NCBI GenBank assembly: GCA_936440205.1 | Contig: OW387145.1 | Span: 30,321,075 to 30,385,074, forward strand | Length of the DNA stretch: 64,000 nucleotides | Direction of reading: 5' to 3' | Origin: Lepidonotus clava | Lineage: Eukaryota; Annelida; Polychaeta; Phyllodocida; Polynoidae | Shown here: positions 34,994-49,900 of the stretch, one piece after another | How the letters are laid out: each line of letters opens with the position of its first letter | Numbering within the stretch: position 1 is the stretch's first letter | Notes under the pieces: generated by a model | The model's input: only the letters and a program-made list of their open reading frames with translations | Database searches by the model: none | What the model was told of the DNA's origin: nothing | Made by a program: the position numbers and the translations under genes

Positions 34994-37900
34994 ATGACGA
35001 TGTTAAAGAGCGAAGCATATGATATATTGGAGTTGCCGAATGGTAAGTATCATGTAGTCAACACCAAAACTTGGAACCTGATTGACGAAACGTAAGTCGG
35101 GTCCAGCCTTGGGATAAGAAAGAAGACTCATTCATAAAATGTGTAAAAATAGCGGGGTTCTTGGCCAAAGGAGACACTTGAACTATTTCAGAAGTCTCTG
35201 CCTTTATCCGTATGATACCATAGTGAACAATTTATGTTTCATTTTCATTGGATCAGCGAGTGTCGTTAGATATGGTCACTGTGATTTCCTTTTTTTTCCT
35301 TATTACCCGGTCTCAGACTAACACAACTAGAAGTTTCTAAACCAAGAAGTCAATCCACACGTGGTTAATTTAGAATTAATTGCCTAAAAAGAATCAAGAA
35401 AATCAAATGGAAGTTAAATCAAGAAAATCAAATAGAAGTCAAATCAGATAAACTGATATTTTAAGTCTTGGCTTTGTCAAGACAAAACACTGGTCACTGG
35501 ATCATGGATGTAAACAATTAGTTTTGACTCAGTCTGAGTCATTGGAAGACTCAGAAATAGACTAGATCTAGATGGGATTAGGACTGACAGAACCAGCAGT
35601 GGTTATGTTCCTGCCATATGGCGGTTATAGTTATATACTTATAGTTATAGTTATAGACTTAACTTGCATTCAATATTCAAGCAAAACTGGCTTAAGTCAG
35701 AGGAATATTGTGGAAGGTGTCTTGTGTGTTTTCTGAATTTTCAAGAATGCCCGAGTCTAGACTATGTGTGTCTAGATCTAAGTTCAAATAAAGACCCAAA
35801 CAAAACTAAAGGGGAAAAAGTAAACTCCAAAGCTAGACTAGTCTACTCTAATTTTTGACGACCTTTGCTAGATACATATGACCATTTTTGGGAATCCCTA
35901 GTTATATCTATATAGTATTTTAGCTATTGGTGGGCAGTCCCTTTTCTAAACCCCTCCCTGAGTTGTGTGTGACAGCAGGAGTGGTTGTGGTGGTCACTAC
36001 TGATAGCCTATATAGCTTTTTGGTTGTAGGAAGGCCTTCAGTTTATTGACTGAGGGACAACCATCACTCAGCATGACCGAGATTTTGTAGCTCATTTGCT
36101 TCTTGTCATGGTCTTAGATGTATTAAAGTTGTGTGTGTGAAATAGTCTGTTGACTTAGACAGTTCTGTAGACATGCACCTTAGTTAGCTTGGCAATGTTC
36201 AGTTGTTTGCTTGGTCACTATTATAGCTAGGGTTCCAGATTATGAAAGTGAAACTGGCTACTACCCTTCGTCTAAAAACCTTTCTTTCTTAAGGTAAACT
36301 GGAGAAATAGTTAAATTATACCTAATAAGAAATTATTGGCATAAAGTCACTGTTGACTAGAGCTGTCAAGTGAATATAAGTTACAACTTACACTTAGGCT
36401 TTGAATAACAAGTTTCTATGATATAGCTCAGAATGCAGTGTTATATTTTCAACCCTTTCAAACGACATGTCATGGGATACCTTAATCCACAGGAAATATG
36501 CTATCCTTAGAAGGGAAAATTATACTTCAATAGAGCTAGTAAAATATCGCCTAAAAACTACTTCTGATCCAGGATAGAAAAATTGGCTGTCACAGTCAGT
36601 GTCCAAAGACGAGAATATGCAGTCATGCATGGTCATCCATGCCTGACTGTAAGGCCAGGGGAGAACAAATCAAGTTAGAGATAGGCATAGATCTATGGCT
36701 TAGCTTTCCAAGTTTGGTACACGCAAAAAATATGTAGATACATAGTTCTGAGAATAGGCATAGATCTATGGCTTAGCTTTCCAAGTTTGGTACACGCAAA
36801 AAATATGTAGATATATAGTTCTCTGTGACACAGCGTTTGAAACTAATATTACATTAAAGTCTAATTAAATGTTATCTCAGACTAGCGCCTACAAATGCTA
36901 GGGTAGCCGGCAGTTTCGTGTTATATAATTATTTTAGACCATAGACTATGTTTGCAGGTCATAAACTTGGGGTCGAAGTTCTACTTGTTGTCTGTCGCTG
37001 TGCTTGTCAATAATGATTTGCTTTCTTCATCTGCAAGCTAGGGCCAAAACAACCAAGGTAATAGTTAATCTATCAACGAGATTATGCAATTGATCGACGT
37101 ACATTATTTCCAGTTTTATATCATTTGTTGTTATATCGTTTTGTCTTTTACCAAGAATTGTTAATCAATATACAAAGCAGTAAAAACTGCCTAAATTTGA
37201 TTGTCCTGATATCTAGAGCAGGGATATTCCTAGACACCTAATTCGAATATGAAAAGGCCTATAGTCCCTGATACCATCATAATGCCATTTCTCTTGACTT
37301 AAAAGATGAGACACATTGTGGCGAAAACTTAGGCAGACAGTTGGCCTTTAGGACCAGCAGACAGAATTTTTTATTGAACTATTTCCTGTGTGTACAAGAT
37401 CATCCAACAGTTATATTTGATATGTAAAAGATTGCAGTTTTTTTCTTAATTCTGTAAGTGTCAGGACATTCTGCTTCTTTAAGGTAAAACACAACTTTCC
37501 AAGATATACCTGATCGTTGACAAAACGACTGTTTATCTGGAATCTCCCAAGCTGAATATGAGGGATTAAGAAGTCTTTTCTGGGTGGTTACAGATGGGTT
37601 TAATTCGTGGTTATATGGTGGTTATGGGGGGGGGGGGGGCTGAGCCAACAATAATAAGAAAACCTTAATTCAAGAATAAAAAATTACTAATTGAATATGT
37701 CAAACTATGAAAAAGAAAATAGCAAAAATATAAGATCGTTTGAATATACCCTCACCATCCTGAACACTGAATACTAACAGTACTGCATATGACGTATGCG
37801 TCAAGCTTGTTCCGGATCTGGAGGAAGGAAGTATGAAACCGAAATTCATGGCATTTCACACATCCTTGTATAAATCTGATTCCGAAGCTGAATGGGGAAG

Positions 37901-40900
37901 TTGAGGTTTTAAAATATGTGGGGAAATGCATACTCAGGGTGAAAACTCGTGTAAAAAAATCTGCTATTTTTGTCTTACCAAGTAAAAAGAACAAACCCAA
38001 AAAAAACTTAAAATATGAAAATCCTGTTTAATAGGTGCACATTCTTCAGTTGCCATGTAATTAGAGTTTGAATAGCTGATATCATTGCTGCTGACGTTAA
38101 TCGGCGATGCCTTATCTTACTTCACAGGTGCTGATTCAGATTCTATTCGCACGGCATACAAAAGGCTCGCTCTAAAATGGCACCCAGACAAACACGGAAA
38201 CTCCGAGTCTGCTACAAAAGTAAGTAGCCTTGAAGTACTGTTTGTGTATATAAGACTAAAATAAATTATATATACATGTTCTTTTTAATTTTTATTTTTA
38301 CGTTGGATGAACAGTAAATGGGCATTTATAATTAACTCAATATTTACCAATTCAAAAAAAAGTAAGATAAAAAAAAAACACCGGAAACTGTCTCGTGTCA
38401 CCATGAAACTGTTTGTATCCTGCTCAATGAATGGCAAATAAAAACCAGATGGGGAAATCAGATCGTCTTTCCATTGGACAGTAAACGATTTTCTATGCAA
38501 GTAGCTACAGTGTTTCTGTTGAGATTCCGTTGCCCTTGGAAAAACAGCGACTTTAAGAAAATCAAAGCTACACTTTGATTGATGATCTATACATGTATTT
38601 GTTTAGATTATTCCAAAATATTCTCTGGACTCTGAGGCCTACAACACAGACTTTGATACTACATTTTTATATCGTCCAATTTAAAGGGATGAAACATACT
38701 AATTTTGATCTTCTATTTACAGAAATTCCAAAATATAAGCACGGCGTATAAACTACTAACCACAGACGAATATGATTCTGATGACGAAATACATATGACC
38801 ATGGTAAGTTGTATAGCGTTTTAAAGTGTAAAGTTGTTTATACCTGATAGTTACATTATGAACAATGCCAAGTGGATATGAATTGATAATTTCATGAACA
38901 TGAGAACAAGAGAACTTTCTGCATCTAGACTTAGATTTAGACTTAAATTTGTTGATGTGTTGTATCTGTAGTTGTGATCAATTGTAAATACGTCAGGTTT
39001 GCATACATCATGAACAATGGCATTAGGTGTTCGTTTACTTAGATAAATCAATCACGGCCATACAACTATGTACCAACCTAATGCCATACTATCTGATCTT
39101 TTTCAGGCTGATATGTTCAATCTTTTTCAACATATTTTTGCGACGAATATGGGTAAGTTTATTAAGTGTATGAACCGGATGTGTGGTGTCTCAGCCAAAG
39201 AAAAATTAACTATAAACAAGATATTTTCATTCTTAGAATTTGACATTCCGTCAATGGTGATTAGCTTTTGTCATTAAAGATTCTCTGATTCAGTTTTCCG
39301 ATTTGTCTGACTGATAAGGACTATCAGTCCTGCGTTTGTTGCATAACATTTCCTAGAAGTTATGTAGCATACAGTTTTCCAGAGACCCAGGGCTTTGTTC
39401 CTTTTGAACCATTGTCATAAATCAGTAGACCTTAGATAGCCCTTATAGCCCTTTGACCTTATGTCATACCCTAAATCGAATCGTATTTCTATAGCTAATA
39501 CTGCTGTTCATTTTATAGATTTTCAAGAACTTAAAATGGGAAACTATCAAATATATTTCAAAAAATTTCCTTATGTACTGGAAGAACTCGACGTCATGTT
39601 GAGATGTACCTTTCTGAAATTAAAAAAAAAAGAAAGATCATTCGAGGAAAAACCATTAAAATAAATGATATTCGTACAAGTATGTAGTCTTGAATTGTTT
39701 TATTGAACAAGTGTATCCTAAAGCGTATTCTGTTGTTTTTCCTCCCTCAGCAGGTTGTTACAGTAATGGCTACGACTCCAGTGATTACGACGATGACGAC
39801 GACGATGATGACTTTTATGACCAGTATTTGAATATACGACAAGGTGAGAATAAAACAATCTTTTTTTTTTCGACATAACTTTAATATCTGTTTCAGAGTA
39901 TTTTTGTGGTAGTTCCACGCTATTCAAATACAAATTCTATGTAAGGAATCTATTCCTGAAGGTAATAATTTCTCTTATTTGCTTCTGGAAAAAGCATTTC
40001 CTACTTTTTCATCAGTCGCAAGTGACATCTCTGAGCAATGCAATGTCAGGAGGAATTTCATTTGTATTTACTAGTATATCATTGACTCACTGAAACCTTA
40101 GTCATTGAAATGCGGCTTACTATTTTTTTCAGGGGCGTCGGGCCATATCCTTACGCCAGAGGTACGTAGACATTTTAATCTTTATTTTTACGACTTTTTT
40201 TTTATCTCCTGTTTTAATTGAATATTGCTATGGTGACGCTATAGCTCAATATGTAGACTGTCTACCTTAGTATTTTTAAATGTATTATTGGTACGTGGGT
40301 CATCTCCCTGCCTACATATGCTAACCTCGTTTACAGAACTTACCTTCTAATGAACATGTCGATATTATTTACAGGAAATAGAGAGGAACGCAAATGAATT
40401 GATTACGGAAGAAGAAAAAGAAAAGAGGAAAGCTGAAAAACGAAGAGCTAAAAAGAAGGTAAGTTACAGTCCTGTTCTGCTTATAAATATTGATAATATT
40501 TTACTTGTACCCCCTAAAGAAATTGACATTTAGATAAAACCCAATATGATCCGAGCCCTACTTCATAATTCATAGTTACTCTTGAAGTAGCTATTGTGGT
40601 TTGTGTCCGAAGAACATTCTGGATTGACTCATACTACAATAAATGTACATTGAATATTCTTGACCCCGACAGACTTGCCCTATATTTGTAAAAGAAAAAA
40701 AAAAAAAAAAACCACACAATTACGTTAAATTACAAATGCCTAAGTACTTGAAAAATACCTGACGTATATAACCTGCCATTGGATCTCACATATAATGACC
40801 CAGAAAGTGAAATAAACTTAAATGTTTCAGGACTTTCTTAACACAACCAATTTTGCTAACCCCTTATGATATTATTGAACTGTAAACACTACTTGTTCTT

Positions 40901-43900
40901 TCCACCTTAACCCTTCGATTAGTGACTTCGAAAAATGTTATTCTTTGATCACGTTTACAGCATTTTGAGATAAATTCAGACGTGTACTGTATGTTTTATA
41001 TGGCCCTGACATACATCTTTGTTGGCATAGTATTTTGACCTGGCAACAACCATGATACATAACCAGCAGACCGTGATCCGTTACAGTCATGCCTGAGTGC
41101 ATGGAAACGGCCAGATTCATGAAACCTTTATGACTCGATCTGCTATGCACATTTCACTCACAATATTGATTAAATCTACTCTTGTCACCATTACCATCAC
41201 CCTTACCATTTACTGCTTCTAAAAACGCTCCAAGGTTATTTACATGTTAATGAATTACTCAGACTTTTGCATAAGCCCACTTGCTATGAGAACTTTTTAA
41301 TAAGAACCTCATTCGATATTATTTGCCTCGCAGAATGTAAATTCCCCATATTAACGTCTGTGCTATGATCTGAATCGATTCTAAGAGATTATCCTATGAA
41401 CATCACGAGTCCGACAGTCAAAACTAATATTGCGCCAATAGATGGAATTAATATTTTACTATATTGTGGATGTTATATAGAAATGTTTGTGATACAAATG
41501 AATAATCTGCTGCTGTTTGTTAAAGATAAAAAAAACAACTTATGTATAATAAAATAATCGTTTCTATTTCAGCGACAACGCGAGAAAAAACGATTAGAAA
41601 AAGAGCAACAGAAAAAGGTAAGATTTTTATGGTTAATTCAATGGCCGCCACGGCGAATTTTATTGCCAGAAAACCTCTTGTCTTGTCTAGGAACGTGCAA
41701 ATTTGTTCTCAGGAATAATATGGAAGCATTAGATATTGTTTAGAAAAAGTTCAGGTATATTACTCATTTTATCCTTGAAATTATCTAATATTGTGTCTGT
41801 CTTTAGGTGTTAGAAAATTGTGAAATTTGCGCATGGTTATGACAATTGCTCTTTTGCTTGTCTCTTACATTCCTCTTTTACCATACTACTCTTTGTTACT
41901 TACAGGATGAGGAAAGTAAAAAAGGTGGAGCTAAGCAAAATGGAGAAGTTAAAACAGAAAGTAAAAAAACTAAAAAAGATAAAAAGTAAGTATGAGTGTA
42001 CATTTTATTTTACTTTTAATGGATTATTTAATCACCTCAGTGGTTTTAAGTGTATCTCGAAGTGACTGTGGAATGTGAAAAACGTATGTGGAATTTCAAG
42101 CATTTTATCAGATGTAATACGTCGAGATATTTCGGCTGTGTTTAACATAAACAATATAATAATTTGTGTATCTTAGCATAAAGCTTTAAAATGTCTGACA
42201 AGTCTTTGTACAAAAATTATAGGTTTTACATATAAAGTACAATCATGTATATCTTAAGCTTAGTACTAGATTTTGTAGATCATTATTCCTTGCGTATTTG
42301 GAGATTTTATTGTATTTTTGGTATACACCAGCATTATGATGTATGCTTGATTACTTTCAGAGTAAAAGATTCTTCTGCATCAGAAGAAGAGGTGGGTGTT
42401 AAAATCACTCTTTTCCTGTGTCCAATAAACATAAGAGAAAATATCATATCTTAAATACCTTTCTAAAGTGTTTAGCTAGCGTGACTATAAGAATAAGATA
42501 ATATTTTCTTGTATTCCTCTAAAATATAACATCTCTCTTAACCAGCTGTCGATAGCCCCGTAAAATAAAGTCTTGATGTTGGGCAGCCAAGCCTAAAGCC
42601 TTAATGTTGATTTCTGATAAAACAGTTGTTACTTCCATTGTAACATCTCAGAAAGACCACCTCGTTAAATTATCATTATAAAATGGTCTCTTCTGTTTTT
42701 TGCAGGAGTTTGATGAAAAAGCTGCATTTTTTACAAAAGTTATTAGCAAAAAGAAAAAGGCCGGCATTCCGACGGAAGTTACGACAAACGGTAAACGGAA
42801 AACGAAAGAGAAGCCAGCCGCTCCTAAGGACGAGAGTGTATGTTTACTTTCGTTATAAAAATCTACATAATCATTATAATGATTGAGTTTCAGAAAAAGC
42901 AATGTTCCGGAAGCATACATTTACATTAAGGAATAATTCTTATTCAAGCAGGTTTTAACATTTGCCAGAATCTTTGTCAATTTACTGTTTGGGAATGAAA
43001 CACTAAAGTTTAACCAATACTCCCAACATTCCCGTGTTGTTGAAGTAAGTTGCATTCACATTTTGATAGTCACACAAAAAGCCCATGTAATATGTATATG
43101 TGATCTGAGCCTGACGCATCAGGCAGACAGTCTAATTTTTGGACTGGAATACCACTAACATTAATGGAAACATTCTTTGCATAATTAATTCCCTCCCAAT
43201 GTGTTTCAGGTTCATGACCCTATAGTTCTACGGAGTCGACAGTTAGCGAGTGAGTATTCCTAAGGAAATTTTATGAAAACTTTCCAGATTAATGATAACT
43301 GTTTGCGACGAGGTGTGTTTTTTTGTGTCTTGAATCTCTGTTTTAAAAAAAAGGTAGTGTCTTGAATCTCAAAAAGATTACAAAAAGGTACTGTTTTTTC
43401 CAAGTCTTAAAGATTTCGCATCTTTCGGATAACATAACTAAATGAAATCAAAGAGGATGCAGTGAATACATTCTTTTTTCTGTTTTTCAGTCCGTGGTAA
43501 CCAGATGGCCAACTCAGGTCACTATCAAGCTGCTATAGATCTTTTTACCGAAGCCATAAAACTAGATCCTAAAGATTTCCGGTAGGTTTGACAATTTGAC
43601 ATTTTAATTGTTTTCAATATAATAACATTGCTATTTTCTTATGCAAGTTTCAAATGAATAACGATTCATTTACTCAAAAGTTCTGTATAATCCTAAAATG
43701 TTCCCATTGTTTGCCTCTTCAGATTTTTTGGGAACCGTTCGTATTGTTTTGACAGACTGGAACAGTATGATAGGTAAGTTTAAACTTATGTTTAAATGGT
43801 ATTTTAAATTTGATAGCCGCGAGGTTAATCGGTCCAATGAATGTGCAGGGGAAAAAACCAACATCCAAGTCTACCCCATTGTCTGGTAGACTTTATCGTG

Positions 43901-46900
43901 TGTCAATTGACCTAAACGGGTAGAAGTTTTTCTTCCTGCCCAGTTGCCTGATAAGTTTCAAACTTTGTGATGCACGGCTAATTTGTAGTAACCGATAACC
44001 GTGGAAATCAACAGTTTCAAATTATTCAGTTTTTTTTTTGGTATTTGGTGTTTTATTGTGTTCTCTCAAACAGATTTTAACTTGATTATACCGTATAACA
44101 TTACAGAGCATTACGTGATGCAGACAAAGCAATATCTATAGCCCCGGATTGGCCAAAAGGATATTTTAGAAAAGGCAGGGCTTTAGCTGGTCTAAAGGTA
44201 AGACGGGTTTCTTTACATAAAAAAAGAAAATTTAACATATAAACATGTACCTGATAAGTAAGAAGGGCTTTGGCTCAGATACTTTTATAATGGAAAATAG
44301 ATAAACTGCTGTCTATAGATTATCGGTGCATTATTTGACGAAATTTAAGTTTCCACTGCTCCAAAAGAGGTTTTTTTTTCGCGCTGCTTAAATTCCATCT
44401 ATCTTTCAGAACCATTTTCTTGCTATCATAGTTCAGCTCATTTTGTAGTTTAATCTAATTGACCCAGTTCAGTCCACTTTCGCTAACCTCATATTTTATT
44501 TAACACAATATTGGTTGTGCATGGAATGTTCAGAAATATGTACAGAGAGAAAAGTTTACGGCCTAGTAGTAATCATTTCTTTTCATTTCTTTCCAGTTAC
44601 ACTCCGACGCAGAAACGGCATTTACCCAAGTGTTGAAGTTAGATCGAAATTGTCAAGAGGCATTAGATGAACAGTTACGAGTTCGGACCCTGCAACTAAC
44701 CGTAAGTTTAGATTCTACATCATTTGGTCATTTGTTGCAGTTAAGTCTCTGTAGTTTAATGTATGCGAAATCAAAATATATTATTGGTAAGATTTGCAAT
44801 CATGAAATTAAAACACAAGCAGAATTGAGAGAATCAAGAAATCTGTCTTGAGAATACAGGAGAAGCCGGTCCCATGTAATCTAATCATACGTTTGGTTAC
44901 AAAACGAACAGAAACAAGATCTGCGTATATTGTGAAACTCACATGGCAATGATAGAATAAGTAATATCAAATTAATTTACTAGTTCACCAGTCACCATCT
45001 GGAATACTCATGGTATTTGAACAATAGCTTTTTCTACAAGACTGCTAAAACCTTGAATACGTTTGTAAACATGTATATTCATAGCAGTAAGTTTGAGGCG
45101 ATGTTCTTTTAGTTAATGAATCCCTCTTGAATGACGATATGAGTGAGCGCTCATCCCTTTTCTCGGGCAGGCAGGTCCGTTTGTATCTCAAAGGTAGCTA
45201 GTATATATTTATGTGTACATGTTTAATGTATTTTTTTCCACTTTCTTTTAGGAAATGGGCTTTTCTCAACAACAGGCGCAGTCTGCCATCAAACAATACG
45301 GCGCTGTACAACAGGCGCTGGACTCTTTATTAGCAGGCCACGGTAAGATGATAGTTCTAATGTGATATAAGCAACCTCACCTGTAGGCCTATATGTATTT
45401 TGATACTCATACCAGGGGACCTCAAGTTAATTATAAGAGATATATTTGTCCTATAATGTTCGGAAACATGGTACCCACTAGACATACCACAACTGAACTT
45501 TTTTCCTCCTATTTCTCCTTATTTCAGGAGATAGATATTCCGATCAAAAGTACAGGGGCCATTTTCATAACTGATTAGACTAATCACGAATTTTGATTAG
45601 GGTTACATTTTCAGAGATCGTTATCATTGTGAGCTAAGATTAGAGAGGGATTATTGAATGTAGATATCTATAACGTGTAATCACCCGGCGGTTTCCAAGC
45701 GTAGTTTACTTCTTTGCTAGACTGCATTTGTAGAAGATTTACAAACTAGTATCTGTTCATATCTCCAGACATATGTATTGTGATATTTCCTTTGGTTTCC
45801 AGCGGCCGAGACTTCGCTGGCAGGAGAGGTGTACATGTCTGACGAAGAGGAAGTCGCCGTAACACCCCCACCCACCACCCATCGCGTCCCCATAGTTGTT
45901 TACCACCCCCCTTCCACGAATCAACAAAAAGCTTCAGACGTTAAAATGGAGTAAGTTTCTGTGACTTTTATATCACCATCCACTTTTGATTTGAAAAAAG
46001 GTAAACGGGTAGCTGTAATTATGAATGGAATACAAATTGACAAACAGATCAAAATATGCGAATTTATGAAAGAATTTCCTACCTTTTGTTATTATGAATG
46101 TATCGACACTGCACTTTAGCCTATATATGTCGTTTTCACACACAAAAAAATCTTTTCTTTTAAAGGGAGCCAAAACCAATATAATTGATAAAATTTTCAA
46201 AACTGAGATAAGTATAGAAATATGTTAGGTGAGTCCAGTTAAGGTCAGTGGTAAAGTATTAGCTGTGAAAACTAGCTCAAACTGAAGTAGAATGCCACAA
46301 GAGATGGTTATATTTGCATTTGGTTGTAAACAAACCTATTTTTGCAGATCCACATTAATTGATTTGAGCAAGAAAAACGTGTTTTTAATTATTTTTTACC
46401 ATATTTCATGGTTTAGATTTTAACATAGGCCAGAAATAGGCTCAAGGAACTGATTTCCGTGAATATTTGAGTTTTGAAAATTTCATTGAATTTATTGGTT
46501 TTGGCTCCCTTTAACTTTTCTTTTTCACTTGACGGTTTCATCTTTTGCAGTGCACTAATAGCCTGTACTTTTATCATTTCCCTAAGAGAAATTCTTGCTT
46601 TCTTACAGCCCTGCAAATCCAGAAGGCCTTACCGCTCTGTGGGTGGGAAACGTTTTACGAGAAGTCACCGAGGATAAGCTAAAAGCCATGTTTTCTAAGT
46701 GAGTAACAATACAACCTTGTATTTCGTAGAAGTCATCCGCCTATTAAACAGACAACTTATCAGTAGAGTCATAGCATCCTAGTTAGATTCTTTTTAAAGT
46801 TCAAACAGATCAGATTAAGCCAGATTGAATTTTTATCTAAATTCATTTCAAAGCCTCAAGGTGGTACGTCAGAATATGTTTATATAGAGAAATATTGAAT

Positions 46901-49900
46901 TTCCTATTTAAATTCTGTGGATCACTGTTCCTTGATATTGATTCTGTTATTAGTACCATCGATATAACATGTGTATTTCAATTCGGAATACAGCTACTGA
47001 GAGAACTGCATTATTATAGGTCGGCTTTTTCACTCTGTCAATGAGAGCTCTAAGTCTGACTTTAAAGTCTTTAAAGCTTTAAAGCAAAGCCGAGCTATTC
47101 TCTTCTTGGGTAGGTACTTCTGAGATCGGTGACAGAGAAACGCATTATGCCTGTAACGCGGCAATGTCCCAATGCTATTCCTATGGTGACCATGTCCCAT
47201 CGCGTAAACTGCCGCGTTATGCCTGTAACGCGTCAATTCTGCCAATGCTATTTCAATGGTGACCATGTCCCATCGCGCGGCTGCTGCGCGTTATGCCTGT
47301 AACGCGGCAAAGTGACAATGTCCCAAATCGATTCTGAGCTAAAATAACCACATTTTTGGGATTATTTGGGCTTACATCGCAGAGATTTTGACATATAGAA
47401 GACATAGTGATCGTTTAAATCGTCCAAAATGGGGCAAATTAGACATTCAAGCGTGGAATTATGATCGTTACGGTCATCGGGCGCCGCGTTATGCCTGTAA
47501 CGCGTAAACGCGCAGTAGCCGGCTTTCATCGGTGAAGAAGGAATCTGGGTCAAAGGTCATCAACTATGCAGGCCTATTTTACCATGAAATCGGACGTTCT
47601 AACTTTAGTTATTGGTATGCACAGATAGATTTGGATACATAAATAGGCATCTCATTGTCCAGAAATTCATAGATTGCGAAATAACGCGATAATTTGCGAA
47701 AATACATCGCGCCATTTTCTTGGTAATCCTTCGCCTCCCCCGGTGACAGAGCCCAGACCGCCCCACGCTGGCGGCGGGGATGGTTGGTTGTTACCGGGGG
47801 CTGCGCCTTCTCCGCCTGTTTACCCGGATTACGGCGGTATCTTATGCTTTTCAATATATATTAATGGAATCTATGTGGACCTGTGGACGCATACTAACGC
47901 ATGAAGTGGCCTGAAACATGCGTTCATATCGAAGGGAACACATTGGATCGATCGGACTTGACACTGTCAGACCGCTCGGGGCAGGCGCCTCGGTCGGACC
48001 TTTCGGCGGGAGGCTCCTCTTTTGCCGCCTCGATACCTGGATTACAGCGCTATATGATGGTTTCAATATATATATTTTTGACGACTGGACACCCTTAAAC
48101 GCATACAACGCATTGAATACTCATGCGGGAACCATGCGTTCGTATCGAAGCGAAAACAATGGATCGATCGGACACGTGGAGGCACTGTCACTGTCAGAGC
48201 CATCATGGCGTCAATCCTTCGCCGGGTTCTCTCCCCGCACGCCTGCACCGATTCATTGAAATCAGGAAACCAGGATGACATTAAACGCATCAATTGTGGA
48301 GGATATACGCATTGAAACGCATTGAGGACTCCAGGCCTTAAAGGTGGGTTCATATATTTTTTCCAGCATTTGTATTGATATCGTTGACATAGGCCTAAAC
48401 TCGGCCATAGGCCTAACGGTTAGTAACGCGCATTGGTCGTCGGACACTGGCAATCTGAAAAATAATTATTTAGACCTTATTAGGCCTATCAAAATTAAAT
48501 TCATGTATATATCTATGTTCTCATATATGTGAGGGTCCTATGTATCATATTGCTTGATCATTTTAAGCCTGGAAACGCTTGCAATAATATTTTACAGATG
48601 GTTACTTAGGCCTAGATGTCAAAGCAACTCGGGCGTTTGGTCGGACATTGGCAATCTGAAAAATAATTATTTAGACCTTATTAGGCCTATCAGAATGAAA
48701 TCCATGTATATATCTATGTTCTCATATATGCTTGGATTATTTTAGGCCTAGATACGTTTGCAATAATATTTTACAGATGGTGCAGTCTTAGGCCTAGAGG
48801 CTGGCTGTTCAAAATGATTCAAAAATTAAATTATTTGTGAAATTGTCACTATAGTGTCATTTTTCCCTACCTACCATCAAAATATCTTATCTAAAAAATA
48901 ATAGATATCTAGGCCTAAGTCACTGTCAGTGTCTGAATCATTCCCATTCAATGTTAAAACATAGGCGTCACACTGTCAATAAGTTGTTTGATTATTTTAG
49001 GCCTAAAGATTAAAATGGGCCGACCTATCACTATCAAATACTTTTGATAGTAACTTTGGTCATATGTCGTTTGGTCTTGTTTCCCAATGTATCAGAATGA
49101 TTGAGTGTCTTTTTCGGTTTCTTCATACAGATATGGGACAGTGACGAGTGTGAGAGCTTTACCCGACAAATTCTGCGCTTTCATTAATTACAAAACAAAA
49201 GAGGCCGCCGGTAAAGCCATGGGGGCGCTGCAGGTAAGGACGATCTCACTCACTTGTTATCTTTTCAGGTGAAAAAGGCAAGATGTAAATCTTATTGATT
49301 ATTTTAAAAGACCTGCGTTATATTATTTCAGCAAATACTGCATAACTACATGCCTATTTGTACATCCATATTAAGCCAGGTAGTTTGTTTTAAAGAATTG
49401 GAAAAGCGCAATTTTTTTAATCCAAGTCGCGCTATGATTGAGCGAGCCATTATACCAGTTAACAATCCAAAGGGATTGCATGTACCCTGTATAATGATTG
49501 GGGAAAAAAAACATTTTAACTTTTTACTAAACTTATAGGAATTGATATTTTTCAAAATTTATAATAAGCAAGCAAAGTCTTTTTAACAGATATTCATCTC
49601 AAAGTATCCGCGTTTACTTTCAGGGCGTAGAATGTGCCGGGCAACGTCTCCTCATTAAATTCCCCGACAACCCCATCACGAGTAACGGCAACGTTGTGAT
49701 ACGTAAGAACGGAACTGCTGCTACTGGCGCCGCCAGTGTGTCCACGTCTACCAGTAACGCCAAAAGGTTGGTTGGAGAAGGCTGCACTGGCCACGTAGCA
49801 CTAGCTGTGTAGGGACTAATGCTTGGATTAGCTGCGTACTAACAAGAGCACTTGGTTGCAGTTTGGAAAACTCAGTGTTCAAGTGTAAAGGAATGTTATT

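Noticed and set aside
39690-39933. 62- and 71-codon frames around the GATGAC repeat
   Set aside because: They overlap the TTC31-like exon 5 that encodes the aspartate run and read through its introns.
47030-47266. Minus-strand frame with repeated RYRHNA
   Set aside because: It is the translation of the hairpin satellite, not a repeat protein.
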